Assembly (NCBI RefSeq): GCF_001267535.1
Contig: NZ_JRXE01000030.1
Coordinates: 31,298 to 67,011, forward strand
Reading direction: 5' to 3'
Source of the DNA: Winslowiella iniecta
Lineage (GTDB): Bacteria > Pseudomonadota > Gammaproteobacteria > Enterobacterales > Enterobacteriaceae
Length of the DNA stretch: 35,714 nt
Shown: in pieces, positions 27,327 to 35,714 of the stretch
Layout: each line of letters begins with the position of its first letter
Numbering within the stretch: the stretch's first letter is position 1
Translations under genes and position numbers: made by a program
Notes under the pieces: generated by a model
Database searches by the model: none
What the model saw: only the letters and a program-made list of their open reading frames with translations
What the model was told of the DNA's origin: nothing

Positions 27327-28157
27327 GTGCCTGACCGCGACTATCTGGAAAAGGGAGTGTTTCGATTGAAAAGCAAAAGTGAACAGTTGGCGGATATGCA
27401 GCAACGCCGCGATAAAATCCTCGAAATGATCCGCGAGGATGGCACCGTTACGGTTAAAATGCTGACTGAGGCTTTTGGCTTAACCGAGGCGACCATTCGT
27501 ACCGATCTGCGCATGTTGCAGAAAGAGGGATATGTGCAGCGCTATCATGGCGGTGCCACACTGATGACCGGTAAGCAAAATACCGGCGCACTGCTGCTGG
27601 AACGGCAAACTCATCTGGTGCAGAAAGATGCTATTGGCCGTCTGGCGGCGAAGCATATTGATAATGGTGATACGGTGATTTTCGATTCCGGTACTACCAC
27701 CACCGCTATCGCCAATCATATGAACCATATTCGAAAGCTGTCGGTTATCACTACCGCAGTCAATATTGCGCTAAAGCTTGGCGGCGAGCCTGGCATCAAT
27801 ATCTTACTGACCGGCGGCACCTTTAAATTCCCGACGCTCTCCACCTCTGGCGAAAAAGCCGCCAGCTTTTTCGAAAATGTGCTGGCCGAGAAGCTGTTTC
27901 TTGCCACCGCCTGTATCTCACCGCGCCTCGGGTTAAGTTTTCCCAGCGAAACCGATATCAAAGTGAAAAGCGCGATGATGAAATCCGCGAACACCGTGTA
28001 TGTGGTCGCCGACTCCAGCAAGATTGATAAAGTGTCGATGTTTGCGCTGCCCTGCGACTGGAGCGATATTCACTATCTGATTACCGACAGCGGCATTTCC
28101 GCGGCATCCGTTAAAGCCTTTGAAGCGCTGGGCGTGAAAGTGCTGGTGGCCGACTGA
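27327..28157 (+). CDS. DeoR-family transcriptional regulator
   Basis: The protein has 276 residues from GTG 27327 (GAGG 8 bases upstream). A TTG at 27366 with GGGAG in front would give a protein starting KSKSEQLADM; I cannot decide between them. The DeoR winged helix-turn-helix (about 28-80) reads DGTVTVKMLTEAFGLTEATIRTDLRMLQKEGYVQRYHGGA. It is followed by the DeoRC sugar-phosphate-sensing domain with FDSGTTTTAIANHM. As is usual in this family, it probably represses the divergent transport/oxidation operon and responds to a phosphorylated intermediate. No kinase gene is present locally. Confidence 0.88.
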   Translation: MPDRDYLEKGVFRLKSKSEQLADMQQRRDKILEMIREDGTVTVKMLTEAFGLTEATIRTDLRMLQKEGYVQRYHGGATLMTGKQNTGALLLERQTHLVQKDAIGRLAAKHIDNGDTVIFDSGTTTTAIANHMNHIRKLSVITTAVNIALKLGGEPGINILLTGGTFKFPTLSTSGEKAASFFENVLAEKLFLATACISPRLGLSFPSETDIKVKSAMMKSANTVYVVADSSKIDKVSMFALPCDWSDIHYLITDSGISAASVKAFEALGVKVLVAD

Positions 28158-28176
28158 TTAAAGAACAATCAACGAA

Positions 28177-28293
28177 ATTTCTGCACTACCCCGGGGGAGT
28201 CGATTTCGGCTCCCGTCCTGATGGCATGCGGGGTGCTAACCCTCGGCACGGGCGGCGAGAACGCAGCCCCTTCGAGAAAAGGTTGCCAGAAAT
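28177..28293. ncRNA. Putative structured RNA element, unknown family
   Basis: These 117 bases between the convergent DeoR gene and cobA close on themselves. ATTTCTG (28177-28183) pairs with CAGAAAT (28287-28293), and ACC (28188-28190) with GGT (28281-28283). Inside are an 8-bp stem with an ATTT loop (28195-28202/28207-28214), a GGGT-GCTA-ACCC hairpin (28231-28242), a GGGC-G-GC/GC-A-GCCC hairpin (28250-28269) and CCTT/AAGG (28269-28282, overlapping by a base or two). It has no start-RBS pair and no T run. Strand and function are undetermined. It may be a small RNA, the relic of a phage-type structured RNA, or a small repeat. Confidence 0.4.
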
Positions 28294-28295
28294 GC

Positions 28296-29117
28296 TTAAG
28301 TGACCGGCATTAGCCGTTCCTGGCTCCCCTGGGGTAAGGCCTGACGATACATCTTCACCACCTCACCAACAATCAGCAGGCTCGGTGATTGCAGTTGCTG
28401 CTGCGCAACGCACGCTGCCAGCTGCTGAAGAGTGGTAATCATTACCCGCTGATCGCGTCGGGTGCCGCGCTCAACAATCGCTACCGGCGTGGCGGCATCG
28501 CGTCCGTGCCCGACTAACCGATCGCTTAGCGCCTGACACCAGGTCAGCCCCATATAAAACACCAGCGTCTGACGCTCATCCTGCAAACTTTGCCAGTCCA
28601 GCTGCGGCTTACCGTCGCGCCCGTGGCCGGTAATAAAACGTACCGACTGCGCCATATCGCGGTGGGTCAGCGGAATGCCGGTCGCCGCCGCACAACCGGT
28701 GGCGGCGGTAATACCCGGCACGATATGACAGGCAATTCCGGCTTGTTGCACCCAGCTCATCTCCTCACCGCCACGACCAAAAATAAACGGATCGCCGCCT
28801 TTCAGACGGATCACCTGACGACCGGTAGCGGCGAGATCGACCAGCAGCTGGTTGATCTGCGCCTGCTTCATCCCGTGAAAACCGGGGGTTTTACCGACAT
28901 CAATGCACAGCGCTGTTGCCGGTGCCAGCGCCAGAATCTCCGCGCTGACCAGCCGGTCATAAACCACCACCTCGGCGTTTTCAATTAATCGCAGCGCCTT
29001 AACTGTTAACAGCCCGGCATCGCCAGGACCTGCGCCCACCAGCCACACCGCGCCCGGCTCGCCGCCGGTAAAACTGCCGCTCAGTAACTTATCCAGAGAA
29101 GAAACAGAGTAAGTCAT
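28296..29117 (-). CDS. cobA: Uroporphyrinogen-III C-methyltransferase (siroheme pathway)
   Basis: This SAM-dependent enzyme methylates uroporphyrinogen III twice to precorrin-2, feeding the siroheme needed by nitrite reductase. I choose ATG 29117 (273 residues, MTYSVSSLDKLL), because GAGG lies six bases upstream. A GTG at 29129 and an ATG at 29123 are less well placed. SUMT motifs are LVGAGPGDAGLLTVKA, VVYDRLVS, VIRLKGGDPFIFGRGGEE and PGITAATGCAA. It has no N-terminal dehydrogenase/ferrochelatase part, so it is CobA/NasF-type SUMT rather than CysG. As the last gene of the nitrate operon, it supplies cofactor when nitrite reductase is made. Confidence 0.93.
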   Translation of the reverse strand: MTYSVSSLDKLLSGSFTGGEPGAVWLVGAGPGDAGLLTVKALRLIENAEVVVYDRLVSAEILALAPATALCIDVGKTPGFHGMKQAQINQLLVDLAATGRQVIRLKGGDPFIFGRGGEEMSWVQQAGIACHIVPGITAATGCAAATGIPLTHRDMAQSVRFITGHGRDGKPQLDWQSLQDERQTLVFYMGLTWCQALSDRLVGHGRDAATPVAIVERGTRRDQRVMITTLQQLAACVAQQQLQSPSLLIVGEVVKMYRQALPQGSQERLMPVT

Positions 29118-29125
29118 TAGCATCC

Positions 29126-31753
29126 TCACTCACCCGGCTGAGCGATCTCAGCTCGGGTAATTAACTGTTTTAATTCGGGAATGCAGGAACCGCAGTGGGT
29201 GCCGCACTGTAATTTTTTACCCAGCGCCTCGGGTGTGGGACAACCGCTGGTGATGGCAGCAATAATTTGCTGTTCACCGACGCCAAAACAGCTGCACACC
29301 GTTCGGCCTTTCGCGTCAGCTTGCGCCGCGCGCCCGGCCAGCAGTGCATGACGCTGCTGCGCCGTCTGCACCGGCTGGCTAAAGGCCGCAGCGATAAATG
29401 CATCATCCAGCACCGGGCGCATGCCATCGGCATAAAACGCCAGCACCAGTTTGTCTGCCTGCCAGCCGAGCACTCGCCGGAACATCCCTTGCCCTGCGGC
29501 AAACTGTAATGTCAGCGTGCTCAGGTCAAACTGTTGCGCCAGCCACTGTTGCGGGTCGCCGTCAGCAGCCAGCGTGTAGCGTGTGGCGGCGGGATATGGA
29601 ATGCGCGCCCACCAGCCTGCGCGGATTTTAGTGACACTGTCACAAATAAATAGCTCCCCCTGCCAGTCGCAATGCCAGCGGCGCAGGCGCACCGGCGTTT
29701 GCTTACTTTCCGGCTGGCCTGATTCCGGGCAGAGATGCGGCGCCACCAGCATATCGGCATTAGCCTGCGCGGCGAACTGGCGCGTCCAGTGCATCGGAAC
29801 AAAAACGGTGCCGCGCTGTTGCCCGGCTGACAGCTGGGCACGGACCACCAGCCAGCCGCTGGCCGACTGCACCCGGACTAAATCTCCTTCGCCAATCTGA
29901 TGCTGCTGCGCATCCTGCGGATGAATTTCCACAAATGGCTCGCTAAGATGCTGCATCAGGCGCGGCACACTTCCGGTACGCGTCATGGTGTGCCACTGAT
30001 CGCGGATACGGCCGGTATTCATCATTAACGGCCAGCCAGCACTGACTTGCGCCACCGGTAAACGCGGAGTGATGGCCAGCAGGCGTGCTTTACCGTTGGC
30101 ATGGAAAAATTTCCGCTCGCTGAACAGTCGCGCGCATCCTTGCGGGTACTGCGCGTTGACCGGCCATTGCAGCGGTTGCAGCGCATCCCACTGCGCATTT
30201 GTCAGCTGCGCCAGGCCGCTGATATCAAACGCTCGCCGACCCTGATTTTCAAACCCGGACAGCGCCGCATGTTCGCGGAAGATCTCCGCCGGATGTTGCC
30301 AGTTAAACGCGGCGGCAAAGCCCATACGCTTCGCCACTTCGGCAATGATCCACCAGTCGGGTTGCGCCTCGCCCGCCGCCGCGACGAAGCTGCGCTGGCG
30401 CGAAATACGCCGTTCGGAGTTGGTCACCGTGCCGTTTTTTTCACCCCAGCCCTGCGCCGGCAGCAAAATATCGGCATACGCGGTGGTATCGGTGTGCTGG
30501 CTGACCTCTGACACAATCACCTTCTCGCAGCGTGCCAGCGCCGCCACCACCCGATGCCCGTCCGGTAAGGATACCGCTGGATTGGTACCCATAATCCATA
30601 CCGCCTTAACGTCACCACGCTCAATGGCCTGAAACAGTTCTACCGCCTTCAGCCCTGGCTGACGCGCCACCTGCTCGCTGTGCCAGAAACGCTGCATGCG
30701 ATCGATATTCTCCGGCGTGAAGTCCATATGCGCCGCCAGCTGATTCGCCAGCCCGCCCACTTCGCGACCGCCCATGGCATTCGGCTGTCCGGTCAGCGAA
30801 AAAGGCCCGCACCCGGCGCGGCCAATTTTGCCGCTCAGCAGATGCACATTAATTATCGCATTGCATTTATCGCTGCCGCTGCTCGACTGGTTTATTCCCA
30901 TGCAATACAGCGTCAGCAAGGTGTCGCTGGCGACCACCCGCTGATAAAAATCCTCGACTTGCGCCCTTTCCAGCTGGCAAAAATCGGCCACTGCCTGACT
31001 GGACCAGGGCTGCGCCGCCGCCAGCGCCGCTTCAACGCCGTCGAGCTGCGGCAGCATACTGTGGTCAATCGCCTGGTGCTGCGACAGCCAGTGCAGCAAG
31101 CCATTAAACAGTGCGGCATCGCTGCCTGGTCGCAGCGGCAGGTGCAGATCGGCGAGATCGCAGGTGGCGGTGCGACGCGGATCGATCACTACCACCTGCA
31201 TGTCAGGCCGCTGTTTTTTTGCCTGAACCAGCCGCTGATAAGCCACCGGATGCGCCCAGGCGGCGTTAGATCCGACCAGAATCACCAGACCGCAGTGGGC
31301 AAAGTCGTCATAGCAACACGGCATCGCATCGGCACCAAACGCGCGTTTATAGCCCACCACCGCCGAGGCCATACAGAGTCGCGAGTTGGTATCGATATTG
31401 CCGACGCCAATAAAGCCCTTCATCAGCTTGTTGGCGGCATAGTAATCCTCGGTCAGCAGCTGACCGGAAGCGTAAAATGCCACCGCCTGCGCACCATGCT
31501 TATTAATGATCTGTTGCAGATCGCTGGCCACCTGCTGCAATGCTTCGTCCCAGCTGACGCGCTGCCCGTTTACCTGCGGATGGAGCAAACGCCCCTGATG
31601 GCCGAGCGTTTCGCCCAGCGCCGCCCCCTTAACACACAACCGCCCCAGACTGGACGGGTGCTGCGCGTCACCCGCAACCTGATACGCGCCTGACGGTTTT
31701 GGCATCACTTTTACGCCGCAGCCGACGCCGCAATACGGGCAGGTGCTGTTCAT
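29126..31753 (-). CDS. nasA: Assimilatory nitrate reductase catalytic subunit NasA
   Basis: This cytoplasmic molybdoenzyme reduces nitrate to nitrite for nitrogen assimilation. It has 875 residues. An N-terminal [4Fe-4S] site is formed by Cys5, Cys8, Cys12 and Cys40 (CPYCGVGC...RLCVKG). NSRLCMASAV carries the expected Mo ligand Cys127. The bis-MGD domains run to about 690. A C-terminal BFD-like [2Fe-2S] domain has Cys820, Cys822, Cys850, Cys854 and Cys857, as in Klebsiella NasA. Its ATG overlaps the nitrite reductase stop by 4 bp. Nitrate transport and regulator genes would lie beyond the right edge. Confidence 0.95.
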   Translation of the reverse strand: MNSTCPYCGVGCGVKVMPKPSGAYQVAGDAQHPSSLGRLCVKGAALGETLGHQGRLLHPQVNGQRVSWDEALQQVASDLQQIINKHGAQAVAFYASGQLLTEDYYAANKLMKGFIGVGNIDTNSRLCMASAVVGYKRAFGADAMPCCYDDFAHCGLVILVGSNAAWAHPVAYQRLVQAKKQRPDMQVVVIDPRRTATCDLADLHLPLRPGSDAALFNGLLHWLSQHQAIDHSMLPQLDGVEAALAAAQPWSSQAVADFCQLERAQVEDFYQRVVASDTLLTLYCMGINQSSSGSDKCNAIINVHLLSGKIGRAGCGPFSLTGQPNAMGGREVGGLANQLAAHMDFTPENIDRMQRFWHSEQVARQPGLKAVELFQAIERGDVKAVWIMGTNPAVSLPDGHRVVAALARCEKVIVSEVSQHTDTTAYADILLPAQGWGEKNGTVTNSERRISRQRSFVAAAGEAQPDWWIIAEVAKRMGFAAAFNWQHPAEIFREHAALSGFENQGRRAFDISGLAQLTNAQWDALQPLQWPVNAQYPQGCARLFSERKFFHANGKARLLAITPRLPVAQVSAGWPLMMNTGRIRDQWHTMTRTGSVPRLMQHLSEPFVEIHPQDAQQHQIGEGDLVRVQSASGWLVVRAQLSAGQQRGTVFVPMHWTRQFAAQANADMLVAPHLCPESGQPESKQTPVRLRRWHCDWQGELFICDSVTKIRAGWWARIPYPAATRYTLAADGDPQQWLAQQFDLSTLTLQFAAGQGMFRRVLGWQADKLVLAFYADGMRPVLDDAFIAAAFSQPVQTAQQRHALLAGRAAQADAKGRTVCSCFGVGEQQIIAAITSGCPTPEALGKKLQCGTHCGSCIPELKQLITRAEIAQPGE

Positions 31754-34700
31754 GAGGCCACCGCAACCGCCATCGATGCCACCCTCAGCGGCGCATTGGC
31801 CACCAGCACCGCACCGTTTTCCAGTTTCACCGGCCAGCAGCGCAGTTGCAGATCGGGCTGCTCCAGATTCTGACCATCGCGCAGGCGAAAACGCTGTTTA
31901 TACAGCGGTGAAATCACTATCGCCTCGCCGCCCGCATCCCCCAGTAACCCGCGTGAAATTACGCTGGCGTGGGTGCCCGGTTCGATATCATCCAGCGCAT
32001 ACACCTGCTCGCCGAAGCGGAACAGCGCGATGCGCACGCTGCCGAGGCGCGCCCCCATTCCGGCCATCGGTGGAATCTCTTCCAGCTGACAGAGCCGGGT
32101 CCATTGCTCTGTCGGCAGCTGCACCCGCGGAGTCGCAGCCTCGGTCGACGGATAAATCTGACCGCGCTGATGCTGCCAGCGCACGGTTTCATCGGGCTGG
32201 TCACTGTTGATGGTGCTGCGAAACAACGCCCGGCGATCCGGATTGTCCAGCGTGGTCTGCCATTCACACTGATAGGCCTCAACCACCCGCTGCATCTCCT
32301 GCTCCAGCTCGGTGGCGATACCCAGACTGTCTTCTATCACCACCGCCCGCAGATAGTCGAGACCACCGTCCATATTGTCCATCCACACGCTGGTACGTTG
32401 CAGCCGATCGGCGGTGCGCACATAGAACATCAGCAACCGGTCGACATAACGCAGCAGAGTCGGGTCATCAAGATCGCTGGCAAACAGATCGGCGTGACGC
32501 GGTTTCATGCCGCCATTGCCGCACACATACAGGTTCCAGCCTTTATCCGTGGCGATCACACCGATATCTTTGCTCTGCGCTTCAGCACATTCGCGGGTGC
32601 AACCCGACACCGCCATTTTGATTTTATGCGGCGCGCGCAGCCCTTTGTAACGGTTCTCCAGCTGGATGGCGAAGCCGGTGGAGTCCTGCACGCCATAGCG
32701 ACACCAGGTCGAGCCGACGCAGGACTTTACGGTGCGCAGCGATTTGCCGTAGGCGTGACCGGTTTCAAACCCGGCATCCAGCAGTTCCTGCCAGATATCT
32801 GGCAGTTGATCGAGCCGTGCACCAAACAGGTCGATACGCTGACCACCGGTAATTTTGCTGTAGAGGTTATAGCGTGCAGCCACCTGACCGATGGCAATCA
32901 GCCCTTGCGCAGTGATTTCTCCGGCCGGTACGCGCGGCACCACCGAGTAAGTGCCATCTTTCTGAATATTGGCGAAGTAGCGGTCGTTGGTATCCTGCAA
33001 CGGCAGATGCTCAGGTTTCAGCAGATATTCGTTCCAGCATGAAGCCAGCAGCGATCCCACCAGCGGTTTACACACTTCGCAGCCGTGACCGCGACCATGC
33101 TGCGCCAGTAATTGTCCGAAGCTCTTGATCTGATTAACGCGGATCAGATGGTGCAATTCCTGGCGCGACCAGGCGAAATGCTCACAAATATCTTTTTTCA
33201 CCTCGACGCCAAGATTCGCCAGCTGGAATTCCATCACCTGTTTCACCAGCGCTGAGCAGCCGCCGCAGCCGGTCGCCGCTTTGGTACAGCTTTTCACCGC
33301 GGCCATATCACCCGCGCCGTTGATGACTGCACCACAGATATCGCTTTTACTGACGTTGTGACAGGAGCAGATCTGCGCGCTATCCGGCAGTGCCGCCACC
33401 CCCAGCGCTTTCGCAGGCGCTCCGGCGCTTTGCGGCAGAATCAGCGTCTCCGGCGCGTCCGGCAACGCCATATCATTCAGCAACATTTGCAGCAACGTGC
33501 TGTATTCGCTGCTGTCGCCCACCAGCACACCGCCCAGCAGTTTTTTGCCGTCCGATGACACCACGATCTTTTTGTAGATCTCCTGCGGACCGTTGGTCCA
33601 GTGATAACTTTGACTGCCCGGCGTGCGGCCATGCGCATCACCGAATGATGCCACTTCCACGCCGAGTAATTTCAGTTTGGTGCTCATATCCGCGCCGGTA
33701 AATGCCGCCGCTTCACCGGCCAGATTCGCCGCCAGCACGCGCGCCATCTGGTAACCCGGCGCGACCAGACCGAATATCTGACCGTTCCACAGTGCGCATT
33801 CGCCGATGGCATAAATCGCCGCGTCCGAAGTCATGCAGGTATCGTGAATATCGATACCGCCGCGTGGGCCGAGGGTCAGACCGGCATCGCGTGCCAGCTG
33901 GTCACGTGGACGGATGCCAGCGGAAAACAGCACTAAATCCGTTTCCAGCTGTTCGCCGTCAGCAAAGTGCAGCATCATGCTGCCGTCTGGCTGTTCGGTA
34001 ATTTCGCGCGTCTCTTTTTGCGTATGAACCGTGACGCCAAGCGCTTCAATTTTGCGCCGCAGCATCTGCGCACCGCCGTCATCCAGCTGCACCGCCATCA
34101 GCCGCGGCGCGAACTCGACAACATGCGTTTCCAGCCCCAGCTGTTTCAGCGCGTTTGCCGCTTCCAGCCCTAATAAACCGCCGCCAATTACCACGCCGCG
34201 TCTGGACTGCTGCGCACGTGCGGCGATAGCATCCAGGTCGTCGAGAGTGCGATAGACAAAGCAGTTGGCGGATTTGCCGCCCGGAATCGGTGGGATAAAG
34301 GGCGCGGAGCCGGTGGCCAGCACCAGTTTGTCCCACGCCATTTCATGACCGCTGGCATCACGCACGCATTTGCGCTGGCGATCAATCGCCACCACTTCAC
34401 TGTGGCTGCGCAGTTCGATGCCGTACCGTGCAAAAAAGTTTTCTGCCACCAGCGACAGATCGGCATGGGTGCAGCCGGCAAAATATTCTGACAGGTGCAC
34501 GCGGTCGTAGGCGACGTGGCGCTCCTCACCGTAGACCACCACCTGATAGTGCTGATGCAACTGCTTTTCCACCAGCTGCTCAAGAAAATGATGACCCACC
34601 ATACCGTGGCCAATAACAACTAATACCGGTTTGCTCATAACATTGATCCCTGCAGCCAACGGCTGCCTGTAGATTGGCTCTTCAGCATCAAACAGTGCAG

Positions 34701-35714
34701 CGGACGTCACCGCATCACCGCGTTGTAATTTTTTTATCAGCGTCGCTGACTGGCTGATATCGCCATACAGCAGCACGCCGCTTAATTTGCCGTCGCGCAG
34801 AAACAAACGACGGTAATCGGCACTCAGCGGGTCGAAACTGGTCAGGGTGTTCTGCCCCTGTTCGCCAATCTCACCAGCACTGAAGACGTCAATGCCGGTG
34901 ACTTTCAGCCGCACGCCGACATCCTGCGAGCAGAAGTCACGTATCGGATCACCTGCCAGCTGGTGTGCGAGGATTTCCGCCTGTGCCAGACAGGGAGCCA
35001 GCAGGCCAAAGCTTTCATTATTGATTTCGCAACATTCACCCAGCGCATAGACGCCGGGCTGCGCGGTTTGCAACTGACCGTTGACCACAATGCCGCGCTG
35101 GCAGTTAAGCCCCGCCGCCCGTGCGACGGCAGTTTCCGGTGTGATACCGGTGGCGATAATCACCCGCCGGGCATCCAGCTGCTGCCCGCCGATCAAGGTG
35201 ACAGCGTCACTTCTTATCGCACTGATACCGCTGCCGAGATAACAGCGAATACCGCGCTGTTGCAGCGAGTCACGCAGCAATTCTCCGGCCCGTTGGTCCA
35301 GCTGACGATCCATCAGCCAGTGATGACGATGAATCAGCGCCACATCGCGACCGCGCAAACGCAGTGCCGCCGCCGCCTCAATTCCCACCAGTCCGCCACC
35401 CAGTACCACCACCGGGCCAGCATCACTCAGCATCTGTTCCACATCCCACAACGTGCGAAAACCGCTGACATGTGGCTGACCGATACCGTTGATAGCTGGC
35501 ATCAGCGGCGAGGAGCCGGTGGCAAACACCAGTTTGTCCCAGCTTAAGCTGCGCCGGTCGGTGGTCAGTTCACGGCGCACAATATCGACTGACTGCACCG
35601 CTTCGCCGCTCAGCAACGTGATGCCCTGCCCGGCGTACCAGTGCGGCGCATGCAACACGGTGTCGGCAAATTGCTTTTCACCGCTTAACACCGGCGACAG
35701 CATAACGCGGTTGT
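31750..35714 (-). CDS. nasB: Fused assimilatory nitrite reductase: NasC-like flavoprotein + NirB + NirD, N-terminus beyond window
   Basis: One uninterrupted frame runs to the window edge; the last codons before Met 35703 read NRV, as in YNRV-LSPVL, so the protein continues. Visible residues are numbered from that Met (1317). 1-350 is a FAD/NAD(P)H oxidoreductase like NasC, with GGGLVGIEAA near 102. 356 onward restarts as NirB (MSKPVLVVIGHGMVG) with its own FAD/NADH domains. Next comes a [2Fe-2S] BFD region near 775-825 (ICSCHN...GCGGCSALV). The siroheme/[4Fe-4S] cysteines are CVGSTWC near 996 and GCTRECAEA near 1034. From about 1194 to the end is a NirD-type Rieske-like domain without Cys/His ligands. 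It reduces nitrite to ammonia. Klebsiella encodes NasC and NasB separately, as I recall. Confidence 0.9.
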   Translation of the reverse strand, partial: NRVMLSPVLSGEKQFADTVLHAPHWYAGQGITLLSGEAVQSVDIVRRELTTDRRSLSWDKLVFATGSSPLMPAINGIGQPHVSGFRTLWDVEQMLSDAGPVVVLGGGLVGIEAAAALRLRGRDVALIHRHHWLMDRQLDQRAGELLRDSLQQRGIRCYLGSGISAIRSDAVTLIGGQQLDARRVIIATGITPETAVARAAGLNCQRGIVVNGQLQTAQPGVYALGECCEINNESFGLLAPCLAQAEILAHQLAGDPIRDFCSQDVGVRLKVTGIDVFSAGEIGEQGQNTLTSFDPLSADYRRLFLRDGKLSGVLLYGDISQSATLIKKLQRGDAVTSAALFDAEEPIYRQPLAAGINVMSKPVLVVIGHGMVGHHFLEQLVEKQLHQHYQVVVYGEERHVAYDRVHLSEYFAGCTHADLSLVAENFFARYGIELRSHSEVVAIDRQRKCVRDASGHEMAWDKLVLATGSAPFIPPIPGGKSANCFVYRTLDDLDAIAARAQQSRRGVVIGGGLLGLEAANALKQLGLETHVVEFAPRLMAVQLDDGGAQMLRRKIEALGVTVHTQKETREITEQPDGSMMLHFADGEQLETDLVLFSAGIRPRDQLARDAGLTLGPRGGIDIHDTCMTSDAAIYAIGECALWNGQIFGLVAPGYQMARVLAANLAGEAAAFTGADMSTKLKLLGVEVASFGDAHGRTPGSQSYHWTNGPQEIYKKIVVSSDGKKLLGGVLVGDSSEYSTLLQMLLNDMALPDAPETLILPQSAGAPAKALGVAALPDSAQICSCHNVSKSDICGAVINGAGDMAAVKSCTKAATGCGGCSALVKQVMEFQLANLGVEVKKDICEHFAWSRQELHHLIRVNQIKSFGQLLAQHGRGHGCEVCKPLVGSLLASCWNEYLLKPEHLPLQDTNDRYFANIQKDGTYSVVPRVPAGEITAQGLIAIGQVAARYNLYSKITGGQRIDLFGARLDQLPDIWQELLDAGFETGHAYGKSLRTVKSCVGSTWCRYGVQDSTGFAIQLENRYKGLRAPHKIKMAVSGCTRECAEAQSKDIGVIATDKGWNLYVCGNGGMKPRHADLFASDLDDPTLLRYVDRLLMFYVRTADRLQRTSVWMDNMDGGLDYLRAVVIEDSLGIATELEQEMQRVVEAYQCEWQTTLDNPDRRALFRSTINSDQPDETVRWQHQRGQIYPSTEAATPRVQLPTEQWTRLCQLEEIPPMAGMGARLGSVRIALFRFGEQVYALDDIEPGTHASVISRGLLGDAGGEAIVISPLYKQRFRLRDGQNLEQPDLQLRCWPVKLENGAVLVANAPLRVASMAVAVAS

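Noticed and set aside
30680-31693. Open frame of 337 codons opposite nasA
   Set aside because: Antisense shadow of NasA; composition is Arg/His/Gln-rich and no start signal is present.
31969-33042. Long open frame (357 codons) on the plus strand opposite the nitrite reductase gene
   Set aside because: It lies wholly inside a gene with clear catalytic motifs, is His/Arg-rich without a recognisable fold or ribosome binding site, and arises from codon bias of the GC-rich opposite strand.
34636-34641. Whether the huge nitrite reductase frame is two genes joined by a sequencing error
   Set aside because: The frame is continuous through the joint with sensible linker residues and normal codon use, and the rest of the operon is intact; a real fusion is the simpler reading.

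Overview
The window is enterobacterial chromosome, most likely from the Erwiniaceae (Pantoea/Erwinia-like). This is an inference from gene order, protein similarity that I recall, and an even moderate-to-high GC content. The left third follows the Escherichia coli order tcyP - katE - osmE - nadE - cho - spy - astEBDAC. It differs in three ways: no chitobiose (chb) operon lies between katE and osmE, a Bcr/CflA-type MFS transporter sits between osmE and nadE, and a cyanide-insensitive-type bd oxidase operon follows astC where E. coli has xthA. I see no tRNA, rRNA, CRISPR array, transposase or prophage gene.

Layout. 1-225: end of the cystine transporter gene tcyP. 413-2677: catalase HPII (katE). 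2822-3157: OsmE lipoprotein (minus). 3411-4601: MFS exporter. 4708-5535: NAD synthetase. 5667-6530: SOS-controlled excision nuclease Cho. 6618-7103: chaperone Spy (minus). 7405-13530: the arginine succinyltransferase operon astCADBE (minus), with a readable control region (13531-13880) holding a sigma54 promoter, a tandem ARG-box pair and an NtrC site. 14038-16641: cioAB-like oxidase plus a DUF2474 small subunit. 17192-18262: OmpF/OmpC-type porin behind OmpR-like boxes. 18361-19266: YneE-type bestrophin (minus). 19401-20840: YchO-like inverse autotransporter (minus).

20993-26945 is a minus-strand operon, in transcription order: short-chain dehydrogenase, periplasmic sugar-binding protein, DUF2291 lipoprotein, ABC ATPase, ABC permease, second short-chain dehydrogenase. 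A DeoR-family regulator is divergent at 27327-28157. Together they look like a self-contained uptake and oxidation pathway for a polyol or sugar whose identity cannot be read from the sequence.

28296-35714 (minus) is an assimilatory nitrate operon. It encodes a very large nitrite reductase, running off the right edge, that fuses a NasC-like flavoprotein, NirB and NirD. It is followed by nitrate reductase NasA and the siroheme-pathway methyltransferase CobA, with the reading frames overlapping or nearly so. Between cobA and the DeoR gene lies a compact stretch (28177-28293) that folds into a closed, multi-hairpin RNA-like structure and belongs to no gene. This is the least explained object in the window.
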